Source: Chitinophaga hostae
Lineage (GTDB): Bacteria > Bacteroidota > Bacteroidia > Chitinophagales > Chitinophagaceae
NCBI RefSeq assembly: GCF_018224885.1
Contig: NZ_JAGTXB010000015.1
Location: 62,001-126,000 of the forward strand
Direction of reading: 5' to 3'
Length of the DNA: 64,000 bases
Shown: positions 38,743 to 49,600 of the stretch, in pieces
Position numbering within the stretch: the stretch's first letter is position 1
How the letters are laid out: each line of letters opens with the position of its first letter
Translations under genes and position numbers: made by a program
The notes under the pieces: generated by a model
Seen by the model: only the letters and a program-made list of their open reading frames with translations
Database searches by the model: none
What the model was told of the DNA's origin: nothing

Positions 38743-40206
38743 TTAGTTACTACCCGCGAGGATGGCGCTAACAGAGCGTTGATCAAGCACTGTATTATTA
38801 TTACGCCTGTCCAGTGCTCCGCCGGTATCCCAGTAAAAGGGCTTCATACCGTTGGCGATTGCCTGTTTAGTTGCATAGGTCAACCAGTAATCCACTGCAT
38901 CATTATGGGTGGCCAGGTCTTTAGGAACATACTTATTGTTTCCGCGTCTGTAAGTACCGTATTCACCCAAAATAACCGGGATCTGTTTGTCGGTGAATTT
39001 CGTTTTCATGATGCTGAAGGTCGTACTTAGGTAGCTTTCTTCACCCCAGGTGGCATTTCGATCGGGCTCAATTGTAGAATGATGTCCTGCTCCCCAGTAA
39101 TAAAACATTTTACCCCAGGATGCATCGCCATCCATCAGCAAACAGAACTGGGAAGGACCGTAATAATGTACTTCCACCATCATACGGTCTTTCACTTTAT
39201 CTGTAGGAAGCGTATTCATCAGGTTACCGGTTTTTTCAATATCAGTGGACGGCCCCTGTACCACCAACACCCGGTAGCTATTGCGCCCACCGGTGGAGCG
39301 AACTGCATTAATGAAGGTTTGATGATAGCTGTTGAGTATATCCATTTGTTCCGCATTCTCCGCGGGAGGTTCGTTGGCGCTTGCAAACATCAGGTGTTCA
39401 TCGAAATCACGCATGGTAGTAGCAATCTGCTCCCAGAATGCTTTTTGTTTCGCATTGACAGAGTCTTGTTTTGCCCTGTTAATATTGGCATCCAACCAAC
39501 CGCCATCCCAATGGATATTGAGCAAAACATACATATCGTTGTTGGCACAATACTGTACTACCTGCTTTACGCGGTTAAGCCAATCCTCCTGGATCTTAGC
39601 AGTAGCCTTGTCTGAATGCTGATCCCATGAGCAAGGCAGCCGGATAGCATTAAATCCCTGCTGCTTTACAGCCCGGATATAGCTTTCACTAATCAAGGGA
39701 TTTCCCCATGCGGTTTCACCACCGATGGCCTCCAAAGTATTTCCTATATTCCAGCCCAGCTTGAATTTTGCTGCCAGTTGCACTGCATTGCTTCCCATCC
39801 CGCTTGCATCGGCCGGCGCCGGCGATATATTGTAGCCCGGATATAAGCTGCTGGCTTGTTTTATGTTAACCCTGCGTACCTGGCTGTTTCCCGCATTAAC
39901 CATTAGTACTGCCGACCGGGCTGCGCCCGTAACATTGGATGCGGTAGTTAACCGGATAGTAGCCTGGCCGCTATTACCGGTTGTTTGACTTACCTGCAAC
40001 CAGGAGGAGGCGGAATTACCGATATTCCAGTCTACATTACTGGTAATCGTTACATCCGTTACACCTCCATCCGGCTGGAAAGTAATTTCTGAAGAAGAAA
40101 CCGACAATTCAGGTGTAACAACGCTTTTCTTACTACAGTATGCAGCCGTTAGGGCAAAAAAGAGAATGCCTATAGGCGCATACACCCTGCTGATTTTCAT
40201 TTTCAT
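38743..40206 (-). CDS. GH5 (GH5_4-like) endo-beta-glucanase/xyloglucanase with BACON domain, surface lipoprotein
   Basis: A 487-residue protein. The N-terminus has a hydrophobic stretch and a Cys (TAAYCSKKS), so it is probably a lipoprotein, although Tyr before the Cys is unusual. A BACON beta-sandwich (about 35-122: WNIGNSASSWLQVSQTTG) precedes the GH5 barrel: FKLGWNIGNTLEAIGGETAW, LNIHWDGGWL, MFASANEPPAE (acid/base Glu) and VILGEYGTYRRG (nucleophile Glu). The GWNxGNTLxA...WGNP signature is typical of subfamily 4, which includes xyloglucanases such as BoGH5A, itself a BACON-GH5. As the first enzyme after the SusCD-SGBP trio it is probably the surface endo-enzyme that starts degradation. Confidence 0.93.
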   Translation of the reverse strand: MKMKISRVYAPIGILFFALTAAYCSKKSVVTPELSVSSSEITFQPDGGVTDVTITSNVDWNIGNSASSWLQVSQTTGNSGQATIRLTTASNVTGAARSAVLMVNAGNSQVRRVNIKQASSLYPGYNISPAPADASGMGSNAVQLAAKFKLGWNIGNTLEAIGGETAWGNPLISESYIRAVKQQGFNAIRLPCSWDQHSDKATAKIQEDWLNRVKQVVQYCANNDMYVLLNIHWDGGWLDANINRAKQDSVNAKQKAFWEQIATTMRDFDEHLMFASANEPPAENAEQMDILNSYHQTFINAVRSTGGRNSYRVLVVQGPSTDIEKTGNLMNTLPTDKVKDRMMVEVHYYGPSQFCLLMDGDASWGKMFYYWGAGHHSTIEPDRNATWGEESYLSTTFSIMKTKFTDKQIPVILGEYGTYRRGNNKYVPKDLATHNDAVDYWLTYATKQAIANGMKPFYWDTGGALDRRNNNTVLDQRSVSAILAGSN

Positions 40207-40228
40207 ATTTGGCTAAAATTTATTGTCA

Positions 40229-41446
40229 CTATTTGATCTTCACTACCCTGATATTGTCAACAGCTGCCTGTAAACCGGAAGTGGAGGGAGCAGCAGAAAA
40301 GTTTTTGGTTTGAATATTAACAGCGCCATTGCCTGTGTTGCCTAACAACGTCTTCAAACTCGCAGCTGCTGTGCCTTTACCATCATTGGTCCTGAACAAT
40401 GACAAAGGAATAGTTACGGTGTGCCAGCCTTTTGTAGTAAAGGGAGTAACAGTACCGCCAGCACCTTGCCAGGGTTCATACCGGGCCAGGTAATCAAAGG
40501 TGTAACCTTTTATCACATAAATGGAGGTGCCGGTCCAGGCAGCAGGAACACTGATCTCAAACTTCAACGCATAATCATCAACAGCAACGCTTAAACTATC
40601 GGCAGGCACCCACTGAACATCGTTGGTATTTATACTCCGCCCGGCACCCCACCAGGTACCGTCGCCTGCCGCCAGCACGTCATTTTTTAACACTGCATAA
40701 TAGCCCCTGTTTCCCGGGAAAGCACTGCTGCTGTTATCTGTGCCGGTGCCCCAACTAAACGTGTTCACGTTATCAAAATTGCAGAGCACACCGGTTTTGT
40801 CATCATTTACATTATAGGGAGTGGTAGCCTTACCGGATTTAGTAGTAATAACTACGGGGCCACTTTTGGTAAGCGCCGGTAATACAAATCCTATAGAGGT
40901 GCCATCGCTCGCTTCCGCAAAATGGGTAACGGCTGTACCGGCAAAGGTGAGCTCTTTTATAAAAAATAAATTTAACCCGGAGATATAAACGGAATCACCT
41001 TCATTGGCATTTTCATTGGAAACAGCGGTGATAGCCGGCGGCGGCGCAGCAATACTGAATGTAAAAGTGGTCGCACCCTGCCTGGTAACATAATGAATGG
41101 TGTTCAGGCTTGCAGCGGGTACCGACGGAAACGGTATCACTGCAGGCACCAATACGGTAGCGCTGGTGTCGGAAAACATAATGCTGTTGATGTTAGCAGG
41201 TACTCCATTGAAAGATATCTGTACAGCATCCTTCAGGTTATGGCCGATCAACACTACCCACTGACCGGTGGTGATAGTGCCCACAAGCGTATCTGCAGGA
41301 GAGGCCGCATAATTTCTAACGCTTGTTATTTCAGGAGCTCCTACCGTTACATCCTTCTTACAGGCAGATTGTATACCTGTAAAAAACACTGCAAGCGCGA
41401 AAAGCGGTAAACTTTTATATATCTGGTGGAATGTTATTTTATTCAC
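40229..41446 (-). CDS. Surface glycan-binding lipoprotein (SGBP-B-like, IPT + xyloglucan-binding-type domain)
   Basis: A 405-residue lipoprotein with lipobox QSACKKD. Two IPT/TIG-like Ig domains (about 35-130 and 132-212; second marked ITAVSNENANEGDSVYISG) precede a C-terminal beta-sandwich of about 190 residues. That domain opens GVLCNFDNVNTFSWGTG and continues YALKFEISVPAAWTGTSIYV and GWHTVTIPLSLF. It resembles the C-terminal glycan-binding domain of SGBP-B from the Bacteroides ovatus xyloglucan locus (Pfam SGBP_B_XBD, by memory). Located straight after susD, it should capture polysaccharide at the cell surface. This is one of the better hints to a xyloglucan-like target, but the domain family also binds other beta-glucans. 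Confidence 0.86.
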   Translation of the reverse strand: MNKITFHQIYKSLPLFALAVFFTGIQSACKKDVTVGAPEITSVRNYAASPADTLVGTITTGQWVVLIGHNLKDAVQISFNGVPANINSIMFSDTSATVLVPAVIPFPSVPAASLNTIHYVTRQGATTFTFSIAAPPPAITAVSNENANEGDSVYISGLNLFFIKELTFAGTAVTHFAEASDGTSIGFVLPALTKSGPVVITTKSGKATTPYNVNDDKTGVLCNFDNVNTFSWGTGTDNSSSAFPGNRGYYAVLKNDVLAAGDGTWWGAGRSINTNDVQWVPADSLSVAVDDYALKFEISVPAAWTGTSIYVIKGYTFDYLARYEPWQGAGGTVTPFTTKGWHTVTIPLSLFRTNDGKGTAAASLKTLLGNTGNGAVNIQTKNFSAAPSTSGLQAAVDNIRVVKIK

Positions 41447-41468
41447 GGTAAAATAGTTTTAGTTCTTT

Positions 41469-43040
41469 TTAATAATATGATACCGGAGGTTCCTGCAGTT
41501 TCGGATTGGCAGTTATCTCAGAAGAAGGTATTGGGAAAGTAAAGCTCTGGATAGTGGGCGGAGTAATCACCCCATATGGACTCGCAGGTGTTAAAACCCC
41601 ACCTGATATCGTAAAGGTTACCCGTGTTTCCCCCTTTAACATATTGATGGCTTTGGCCGGGTTGTAATAAGATAATCTCACCAGGTCCGTCCAGTATTGG
41701 CCCTCTGCTGCCAGTTCAATTCTTCTTTCAAGTAACACGCTATCGGCATCAATTTTAGGCGCAGGAAGCATCCCTGCTCTCGTACGAACTTTGTTAAAAT
41801 ATAAAAGTGCATCGGCGTTGCTTGTAGAACCGTTGTTACCAAGCAGGGCTTCTGCATACAGGAGATAAACATCTGCCAGTCTTAGTAATGCATTATGCTC
41901 TGTAGAAGTTGTTTGAGTCATGGTAGGTGCACTATTATCCTTGTTGGTGCCGATAACATGTTTTTTCAATGCACATGATCCGGTAAATTTAAAACCACCA
42001 CCGGCGGCGTTCAGCTCGGGGTAATAGTCGCCGTTGATCATAAAAGTAGCTTTACGCCTTATCGAATCCCTGGTAGCATATAACTTGTACATATCTACGG
42101 TTGGTCCAATGCCAAACCAGCCGGCAGACCCGTTGGCAGATATTTCCGCATTCGTTGAATAGATCTGCAGCATATTGCCTTCCAGCCAGGCGCCACCCGG
42201 CGCCCATTGTAATGCAAACAACGATTCAGGGTTATCGTTAAACTGTGTTTTAAAAAGATCAGCGTAATTAGCTGCCAATGCCAGTCCGCTGTTTTTACAC
42301 ACATTTCCCGCGTATTTTGCAGCACTATCAAGGAATTGCTGATTCCTTGCGCCTTTCTGATTTAATCCGGCCGCCGTTAAATAAACCTTGGCTAACATGC
42401 CTTGTGCAGACCAGGTAGTTACCCGTCCTGCAACATCTGAAGCAGGGAGATGACCAGCGGCAAATGTCAGATCATTGATGGCAAACTTATATACGTCTTC
42501 CGTTTTTATACGGTTAACCAGGGGAGAGATGATCAACTTGCTGTTATCTTCAATAACAGGAACAGCACCCCATTGTACTGCCAGGTTATAATAGGCAAAT
42601 CCACGCATAAACCGGGCTTCAGCAATCGCAGCATTCTTGTCCTTAACCGCAATTGAATCAGGCGCTTTTTGCTGGATGGCACTAATGGTAACATTACAAT
42701 GCGCGATGATTTTATACATCGATTTCCAGTTGGCGATCATAATCCCATTCAGGCCTGTAACGGCAAAAGTATTCAACTGTACCGCATCTCCCCAGTAACC
42801 CACCGCCATATTTCCACTTAGCACGTCTCCAACAGGCAGGTAACAGTTATAGTTCCAGTCAGCCCAGGGAGTACCGGCATATAATGCAGCTGTTGCCAAT
42901 CTTAAATCGCCGGTACTTTTATAAAAGTTATCTGCACTTATTTGTGACAGTGGCGGACGATCCAAAAAACTTTTGGAGCATCCTGTCGTCACTATGATTA
43001 TTAACAGGAAAGCAATTATTTTATCCAATATTGATCTCAT
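41469..43040 (-). CDS. susD: SusD/RagB family lipoprotein, PUL2
   Basis: A 523-residue lipoprotein with lipobox TTGC then SKSFLDRPPLSQIS. SusD family motifs: AEARFMRGFAYYNLAVQWGA in the N-terminal helices, LLRLADVYLLYAEALLGNNG and ERRIELAAEGQYWTDLVRLS in the C-terminal part. It partners the adjacent SusC as surface lid and oligosaccharide receptor. Gaps are 27 nt to susC and 22 nt to the SGBP gene. It is shorter than the PUL1 SusD and clearly a different specificity group. Confidence 0.97.
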   Translation of the reverse strand: MRSILDKIIAFLLIIIVTTGCSKSFLDRPPLSQISADNFYKSTGDLRLATAALYAGTPWADWNYNCYLPVGDVLSGNMAVGYWGDAVQLNTFAVTGLNGIMIANWKSMYKIIAHCNVTISAIQQKAPDSIAVKDKNAAIAEARFMRGFAYYNLAVQWGAVPVIEDNSKLIISPLVNRIKTEDVYKFAINDLTFAAGHLPASDVAGRVTTWSAQGMLAKVYLTAAGLNQKGARNQQFLDSAAKYAGNVCKNSGLALAANYADLFKTQFNDNPESLFALQWAPGGAWLEGNMLQIYSTNAEISANGSAGWFGIGPTVDMYKLYATRDSIRRKATFMINGDYYPELNAAGGGFKFTGSCALKKHVIGTNKDNSAPTMTQTTSTEHNALLRLADVYLLYAEALLGNNGSTSNADALLYFNKVRTRAGMLPAPKIDADSVLLERRIELAAEGQYWTDLVRLSYYNPAKAINMLKGETRVTFTISGGVLTPASPYGVITPPTIQSFTFPIPSSEITANPKLQEPPVSYY

Positions 43041-43067
43041 AAATATTAATATTAACAGATGAATATT

Positions 43068-46000
43068 TTATTTAGTCAATTTAATGTTAGCACCAATGGT
43101 AAACACCCGTGGCTGGGGGTAGTAACCACCGTCGACGCCTGCGGTCAGCGGATCCCATGATCCGATTTCAGGGTCCATCCCTTTGTAGTTGGTAATGATG
43201 AAAGCATTTGAAACATTGAAATAAACCCGCAGGTATTTAATGCTGGCTTTCTCAAGCAATTTTTCGGGGAGTGCATATCCTAAAGAAATATTCTTACATC
43301 TTAAAAAAGTGCCACTTTCCACGTACTTATCAGAGTTACGGTTATTATCATTGGTATTATCATTTCTTATACCTACAATCCTGGTATCGGGATTCGTTAC
43401 CTGTATGTTATTGATATCAGTGGCGCTGCCCTTCGGATCAATCAAAGTCAGTTTCGCATAGTCCACCAGTGACCTCATGTATCCATAACTGGTACCGGGA
43501 TACTCGCCATTTATACGAAGCTGGTTATATACTTTGTTACCAATGTTGGCCGCAAAAAATATATTCAGGTCGAAATTCTTATACGAGAAAGTGTTGTTAA
43601 AACCCACCTGGTATTTAGGTATAGGGGAACCCAAAAACGTTTGATCGTGTTCATCAATCACACCATCACCATTAAAATCTTTGAATTTCAGGTCACCGAA
43701 CCAGATGCTTCCTCCGGCCGCCCCTACAGGTAATGGCACCCCATTTTTAGTAGGCAAAGCGTGGGTTTTAAAATCTTCTTTCGTTGCAAATACTCCCCCA
43801 TCAATAACATACCCGTAAAACTCGCCGATAGAACGTCCCACAACGGTTTTGCTATATTGTTTGTCCAGTGAAGCGCCATCCGTATTGAGTTTCAATACTT
43901 CGTTAATATTGCGCGAAACGGTTACATCTGTTTTCCAGGTGAAATTTTTCCTTTTAATGTTGGTGGAACTGATTCTAAAATCAAAGCCCTTGTTGTTAAC
44001 TGTACCTACATTGACGTATGGGGCATCGAGCGCTCCGGGCGAATAACCAATAGCGGTACCGGAATACAAAGGCAAAGGAATCTGTAATATAAGTCCGTCT
44101 GTTCTGCGATTATAAAAATCTACAGAGAAGTTTATTCTCCAGTTAAAAAGCGTACCATCCAGTCCTATATTTGCATATTTTGTTTTTTCCCACTGCACAT
44201 ATGGATTACCCACATTTTGGGTTAATTGTGCAATGCCCGTCAGTCCGGTAGCTACCGTAGCGAGGGTGGATGTATAAGCATAGTCCCGGATATTTTGATT
44301 ATTCGTTAACCCGTAACCGAGGCGCAGCTTTAACTCATTTACGTCTTTGGCCTGCTTTAGAAATTCTTCATTATTTATTTTCCATGCAAAGGCGCCTGAA
44401 TAGGTAGTCACCCAACGGTTATCAGGAGCAAACTTTGAAGAGCCGTCTGCCCGCACATTGGCGGTAAACAGGTATTTATCATTAAGCCCAAAGTTTATGC
44501 GACCAAAATACGACTCCTGGGCACTTTGCCCTTTGCTGCCGGAATTGGTGGCAGTAGTTGGATCACCGCTGCTGATTACCTGTACGTTGTTGGAAGGGAA
44601 ATTACTCCTCCCTGCAGAAGAATTTTCATTGGTGCCCAGTTGTGCTTCATGTCCCAACAGCACATTTACGTTATACTTATTTTTAAACAGATGTGCATAA
44701 GTCAGAAAGTTCCGGATGGTATTAAACCAATTTTGGGAAAAATTGTAAGACCCACTGTTGGTATTGTTTTTTACCAGACCAAATGTATAGGAAGGATTAA
44801 AGCGGTCTTCCGTGGCCATAGAAAAACTCGTTGTCACTTCATTCCGAAGCGTCAGGTCCCTGGTAAAAGCAATTTCAGCATACAGATTACCAAAAAGCTG
44901 GTTTCTCTTTGCCTCATCTTTATTAATAAGGGCAATAGCATATGGATTTACAGTAGGATTGACCCATCCATTTGGGTTATAGGCGCCGCCCCAGCTGCCA
45001 TCATCATTTTTCACCGCTATATCCGGTGTTTGACTTAACGCCGTATTAATAACATTGGAGCTGGTAGAATTTACATTTTCTTTGATATTAACAAATTGCA
45101 GGCTGGTACCGATCTTTAACCAATTGGTGGTTTTATTGTCGAGATTCAATCTCAACGACATCCTGCGAAAGTTGGATCCAAGGGCAATACCTTCCTGGTT
45201 GAAATAAGAACCGGACAGCAGGTATTGTGTTCTGGGATCTCCCCCGCTAATGGTGAGCGTATGGTTAGACATGGGCGCATTTCTGAACAATTCTTTCTGC
45301 CAGTCGGTGCCATTGCCCAGGTACTTAGGATTCACAAATTCGGGGCGGGTATCAAACCCCCAACCCAAACCGGTATTCCTATCATTGATAAAGGAGGCAT
45401 ACTCTCTTAAATTCATCAGGGGCAACCTTTTAGGTATTTGCTGGTAGCCGGTGTACATATCGTAGGTAATGCTCGGCGGAGCAACCTGTCCCCGCTTGGT
45501 GGTGATAACAACTACGCCATTGGTGGCCTGGGAGCCATAAATGGCCGTTGCAGAAGCATCTTTTAATACATCGATGGACTCAATTTCAGAAGGGTTGATA
45601 CCTGCCAGCGGATTCACGCCGGTACCCAATGTGGCAGTACCGCCTATAATAATTCCATCAATTACGTACATCGGTGAGCTTCCTCCAAAAGAAGACAGGC
45701 CCCGGATCTGTACAGACACCGCTCCTCCTGGCTGACCTGATATTTGCTGGGCCACTAACCCGGGAACTTTTCCCTGTAAGGCCTGGTCGAAGGTGACAGG
45801 TTGGGTTTTACGGATTTCATCACCGGAAACAGAGGAAATGGCGCCGGTTACATCAGGCCGTCTTACCTTACCATAGCCAATCACCACCACATCTCCCAGT
45901 TGCGAAATATTTTCAACCAACGCTACTTCTATGGAAGTGCTTTTATTAATAACTACTTCTTTTTTCTGGTAGCCTATTATGGTAATTACAAGCGTATTTC

Positions 46001-46232
46001 CGGTGGCAGCATCGATAGTAAATTTCCCTGCTCCATCAGTAATAGCAAAGCGATTGGTATTTTTTACCGTGACAGTGGCTCCGGGGATAGGAGCGGAATT
46101 ACTTTTATTATTGACACTACCGGTTATTTTTATTGTTTGTGCAGAAAGGGGGGTGCTGGAAAGGAATCCCAAAAGGATACCCAATAGCGGCAGCATTCGC
46201 AAGCGAATCATTTTGGTTGACTTCATTTTCAA
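43068..46232 (-). CDS. susC: SusC/RagA family TonB-dependent transporter, PUL2
   Basis: A 1054-residue receptor. The signal peptide (ends PLSAQ) is followed by a regulatory beta domain (about 35-112, APIPGATVTVKNTNRFAITD), then DVVVIGYGKVRRPDVTGA at the plug start. The plug holds PMYVIDGIIIGG and DASATAIYGSQATNGVVVITT, and the barrel ends in RVFTIGANIKLTK. It heads the PUL2 unit of about 20 kb. A tandem-repeat site 350-390 nt upstream (46584-46625) probably binds the neighbouring HTCS. Confidence 0.97.
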   Translation of the reverse strand: MKMKSTKMIRLRMLPLLGILLGFLSSTPLSAQTIKITGSVNNKSNSAPIPGATVTVKNTNRFAITDGAGKFTIDAATGNTLVITIIGYQKKEVVINKSTSIEVALVENISQLGDVVVIGYGKVRRPDVTGAISSVSGDEIRKTQPVTFDQALQGKVPGLVAQQISGQPGGAVSVQIRGLSSFGGSSPMYVIDGIIIGGTATLGTGVNPLAGINPSEIESIDVLKDASATAIYGSQATNGVVVITTKRGQVAPPSITYDMYTGYQQIPKRLPLMNLREYASFINDRNTGLGWGFDTRPEFVNPKYLGNGTDWQKELFRNAPMSNHTLTISGGDPRTQYLLSGSYFNQEGIALGSNFRRMSLRLNLDNKTTNWLKIGTSLQFVNIKENVNSTSSNVINTALSQTPDIAVKNDDGSWGGAYNPNGWVNPTVNPYAIALINKDEAKRNQLFGNLYAEIAFTRDLTLRNEVTTSFSMATEDRFNPSYTFGLVKNNTNSGSYNFSQNWFNTIRNFLTYAHLFKNKYNVNVLLGHEAQLGTNENSSAGRSNFPSNNVQVISSGDPTTATNSGSKGQSAQESYFGRINFGLNDKYLFTANVRADGSSKFAPDNRWVTTYSGAFAWKINNEEFLKQAKDVNELKLRLGYGLTNNQNIRDYAYTSTLATVATGLTGIAQLTQNVGNPYVQWEKTKYANIGLDGTLFNWRINFSVDFYNRRTDGLILQIPLPLYSGTAIGYSPGALDAPYVNVGTVNNKGFDFRISSTNIKRKNFTWKTDVTVSRNINEVLKLNTDGASLDKQYSKTVVGRSIGEFYGYVIDGGVFATKEDFKTHALPTKNGVPLPVGAAGGSIWFGDLKFKDFNGDGVIDEHDQTFLGSPIPKYQVGFNNTFSYKNFDLNIFFAANIGNKVYNQLRINGEYPGTSYGYMRSLVDYAKLTLIDPKGSATDINNIQVTNPDTRIVGIRNDNTNDNNRNSDKYVESGTFLRCKNISLGYALPEKLLEKASIKYLRVYFNVSNAFIITNYKGMDPEIGSWDPLTAGVDGGYYPQPRVFTIGANIKLTK

Positions 46233-46583
46233 TTTTTTTGCTTGAGTAGATGATTATCTCCAACAGGCGGAGATGACATTTCATAAGGTCAGCACATTTA
46301 TGACAGGGAACAGGCTATTAAAAGTGTTTATTCTTTCAGACGCCGGTGTCATTCGTCACTTTTTTAATATGATCTGACGACTTCAAGTTTAACTGTTTGA
46401 GATGAGCGAAATAGTAAAGCAATCATAACGGTAAAAGGGAAGCCCGGTTGTAGCCGATAGACAAAGCGGCCCGTCAACAACTCCCTCGAACAGGCATAGG
46501 CCGGCATGTAAAGTGGTGGCAATTGTAGTTTCATATACGTGGATTAAATGCTGTAAAGCTATCGTTATAACAGCTTAATCATG

Positions 46584-46625
46584 GGGCCTGATTGATTCAA
46601 CTAAGGGCCTCAATTGTTACAATTG
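46584..46625 (+). promoter_or_regulatory. Candidate HTCS2 operator upstream of PUL2 susC
   Basis: The 430-nt gap 46233-46662 holds two direct-repeat units with a 21-nt period: GGGCCTGATTGATTC from 46584 and GGGCCTCAATTGTTACAAT from 46605. The second unit matches the unit at 50857-50875 (minus strand) at 14 of 19 positions, including TGTTACAAT in the same register from GGG. This spacing and placement suit an HTCS AraC-domain operator. A weak TCGTCA/TGACGA inverted repeat lies near 46354-46379. No gene or clear promoter box seen elsewhere in the gap. Confidence 0.55.
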
Positions 46626-46662
46626 GCTGAATACCACTGCCAATATCGCGGCAGGAAGTTGC

Positions 46663-49600
46663 TTAAAGGTTTTTCTTTTTAAGATTTGCCGCATACTCCG
46701 AAGGAGTAATTCCAAATTCATCTTTAAAAAGTTTGCGAAATACTTTCGGGTTATTAAATCCTACCTGGTATGCTACTTCTGCAATAGACATTCCACTTTT
46801 ATCTAATAACTGAGCAGCTCTTTTTAAACGAATGGAGCGGATAAAATCTAAAGGCGACTTACCAGTCAGGGAATTTATCTTTCTATACAAGGTTACCCTG
46901 CTCATAAACATTTCCTTACTGAATTCATCTACCGAAAAATCAGGGTTATCTATTTGATTTTCAATTATTTCCATTGCCTGTTTGAGGAATTTTTCGTCTA
47001 CAGGCGTTATGGTCACCTCTTGCGGGTTGACGGCTATCTGCTTCTTGAATCTTTTTTTCAATAATTGTTGTTGCATCAGCAGGTTATTAATGCGGGAGGC
47101 CAGGATCTCAAAGGTGAAAGGTTTGGTAACGTAATCGTTAGCTCCTGCTTTCAGGCCCTCCAGTTGCTTTTCCTCACTTCCTATAGCCGTAAGTAAAATA
47201 ACAGGGATATGTGCAGTAAGCATTTCCGACTTAATTTTTCCGGCCAGTTCAACTCCATCCATCAAAGGCATCATAATATCGCTTACCACCAGGTCCGGGT
47301 TTAACTGTTTTATTTTCTCCCAGCCCTCCTTCCCGTTGATGGCTTCCTCTACATGATATTGTTCTTTCAGGTTATCTTTTAAATAAAACCTCAAGTCCTC
47401 ATTGTCTTCCACTATCATTATTGTTTTTTTGCCGGTCTTCTTTTTTCCTTCTTCAATTATTATTTGTTCTCCCTCATCTACAGGCGCCGGATGGGTTACA
47501 GGCCGGGATGAAACATACATCTTTCTTGCAGGAAGCAACACCGTAAAACAGGTACCCCGATCCGGTTCGCTTTCCACCGTGATGGTCCCGTTATGCAACT
47601 TCACAAACTCTTTTGTAATGGCTAAACCTATACCTGTACCCTGGTTCACCATGCTGTCCGGCACCTCTGTCTGAAAAAAGCGTTCGAATATCTTCCCATG
47701 CTGATCGGGAGGAATGCCTATGCCAGAATCTTTTATGCTGAGGGCCAGTGTTCCATCGGTCCCATCAGTGACCGGCGCATTATATGTCATTTTGACACTA
47801 ATCATTCCATTATCATAGGTATATTTAAAAGCGTTGGAAAGCAGGTTAAATAAAATTTTCTCTATTTTGTCCTTATCAAAATAAATTTCGAGATGGTCAA
47901 CGTCACTTGAGAATGAAAACCGGATCTTTTTCTTTTCTGCGATATCGGTGAAAGACTGGCTGGTTTCCCTGCAAAAGCTGACTATATCCCCTACAGCAGG
48001 ATGCAGTTTTACCTCCTGTACTTCCATTTTTCTGAAATCAAGCAACTGGTTTACCAGGTTCAAAAGACGTTTGGCGTTCCGTTGTACCAGGTTCAATTGT
48101 GCAGCCTGCTCCTGGTTAGCCGCTTGTTTAATGATCTTATCCAGGGGGGCAATGATAAGACTTAGCGGCGTACGGAATTCATGGCTTACATTGGTAAAGA
48201 ATTTTGTTTTCAACTGCTCCAGTGCATGCGCCCTTTCCGCCTCTCTGCGCTGCTGCTTTACTTCAAAGCGCATATGTATCCTGTCTAACGTAATCCGGCG
48301 GACAAGCAAAAACAAGCCGGCAGCAATTAACAAATAGACCAGGTATGCAATGGGTGTTCGCCAGAATGGCGGTTCGATGTTGATCTGTAACGTTTTTATT
48401 TCACTCCATGCCCCTGTCCTGTCCAGAACCTTTACCTTAAAAGTATAATGACCAGGATTAAGGTTGGTATAAGTTGCTCTCCGTTGGCTATTGTCTGTAA
48501 ACAGCCAGTCAGTATTAAACCCCTCCAGCATGTAGGCGTATTTGTCATTACGGTTATGCGAGTAATCGAGAGAGGCAAAGTCTATAGAGAAAACATTTTC
48601 CTTATACTTCAGATCAATACTTTGCAGCTGCGGTAAAGCAGTATTCAACAGTACCCGGTTATTGACCCGTTCACCGGGTCCGATATTTTTATCTAAAATC
48701 TGGAAACCGGTGAAAACAATTGCCGGATGACCAATAGGCTTCCTGATGGAAGCCGGGTCGATAATATTAAACCCCGACGGCCCCCCAAAGATCAATTCAC
48801 CTGCCCGTGTTCTCAGTGCCGCATTAACATTGAATTCCCGGTCCTGCAGGTTATTAGTTACATCGTAATTAATAACAGAAAAAGTAATATGGCTATTATT
48901 TTGCCGGGGAATAGCGTTGCATAATCCATTGGGGGTAGCAATCCACAATGTTTGATGATCATCTTCGAGGATATTCAATATCATATTGTCCGGAAGGCCA
49001 TCTGATATGGTGAATGTCTGAAATTCACCTGATTGCTTATCAAATAAATTAAGTCCCTCTCTTGTTCCTACCCAAATCCGTCCCCTGCTATCTTCCAACA
49101 GGCAGAAAATACCATCATCGCTCAAACTTTTTTTCTTATTGGTATGCTTATAAGTAATGGTAGCCGCTTTATCCTTTTCAAAAACGATAATACCTCCGCT
49201 TGTACCAATCCATAGATCGCCTTTTTTATCCTGTATAATAGCAGAAACATAATTCGCTCCGCCACCGCTTTTATAGTGAATGAACCGGTTTGTTGTTCTG
49301 TCGAAACGATCCAACCCGCCACCTAAAGTGCCTATCCATAACTGTTGCTCTTTATCTTCAAATATTTCCCACACAATGTCATCCGCCAAACTGGAAGAAT
49401 CATTATCATTATGCCGGTAATGCGTAAACTTCCTCCCATCGAAACTGCTAAGACCTCCGAGATAGGTGCCCACCCATAACATATTCTCGTGGTCTATCCA
49501 CAAGCTTACAATAACATTATTGCTCAAGCTATTGCTATTATTGGGGTCATGCAGGTATTGTTTGAAAGTATTATTCTTCCTGTCAAAACAGATCAGCCCT

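Noticed and set aside
46561..46570. ATCGTTATAA as a promoter-like palindrome in the susC2 leader
   Set aside because: Short A/T palindromes of this size are common by chance and it has no counterpart at the other operon heads.
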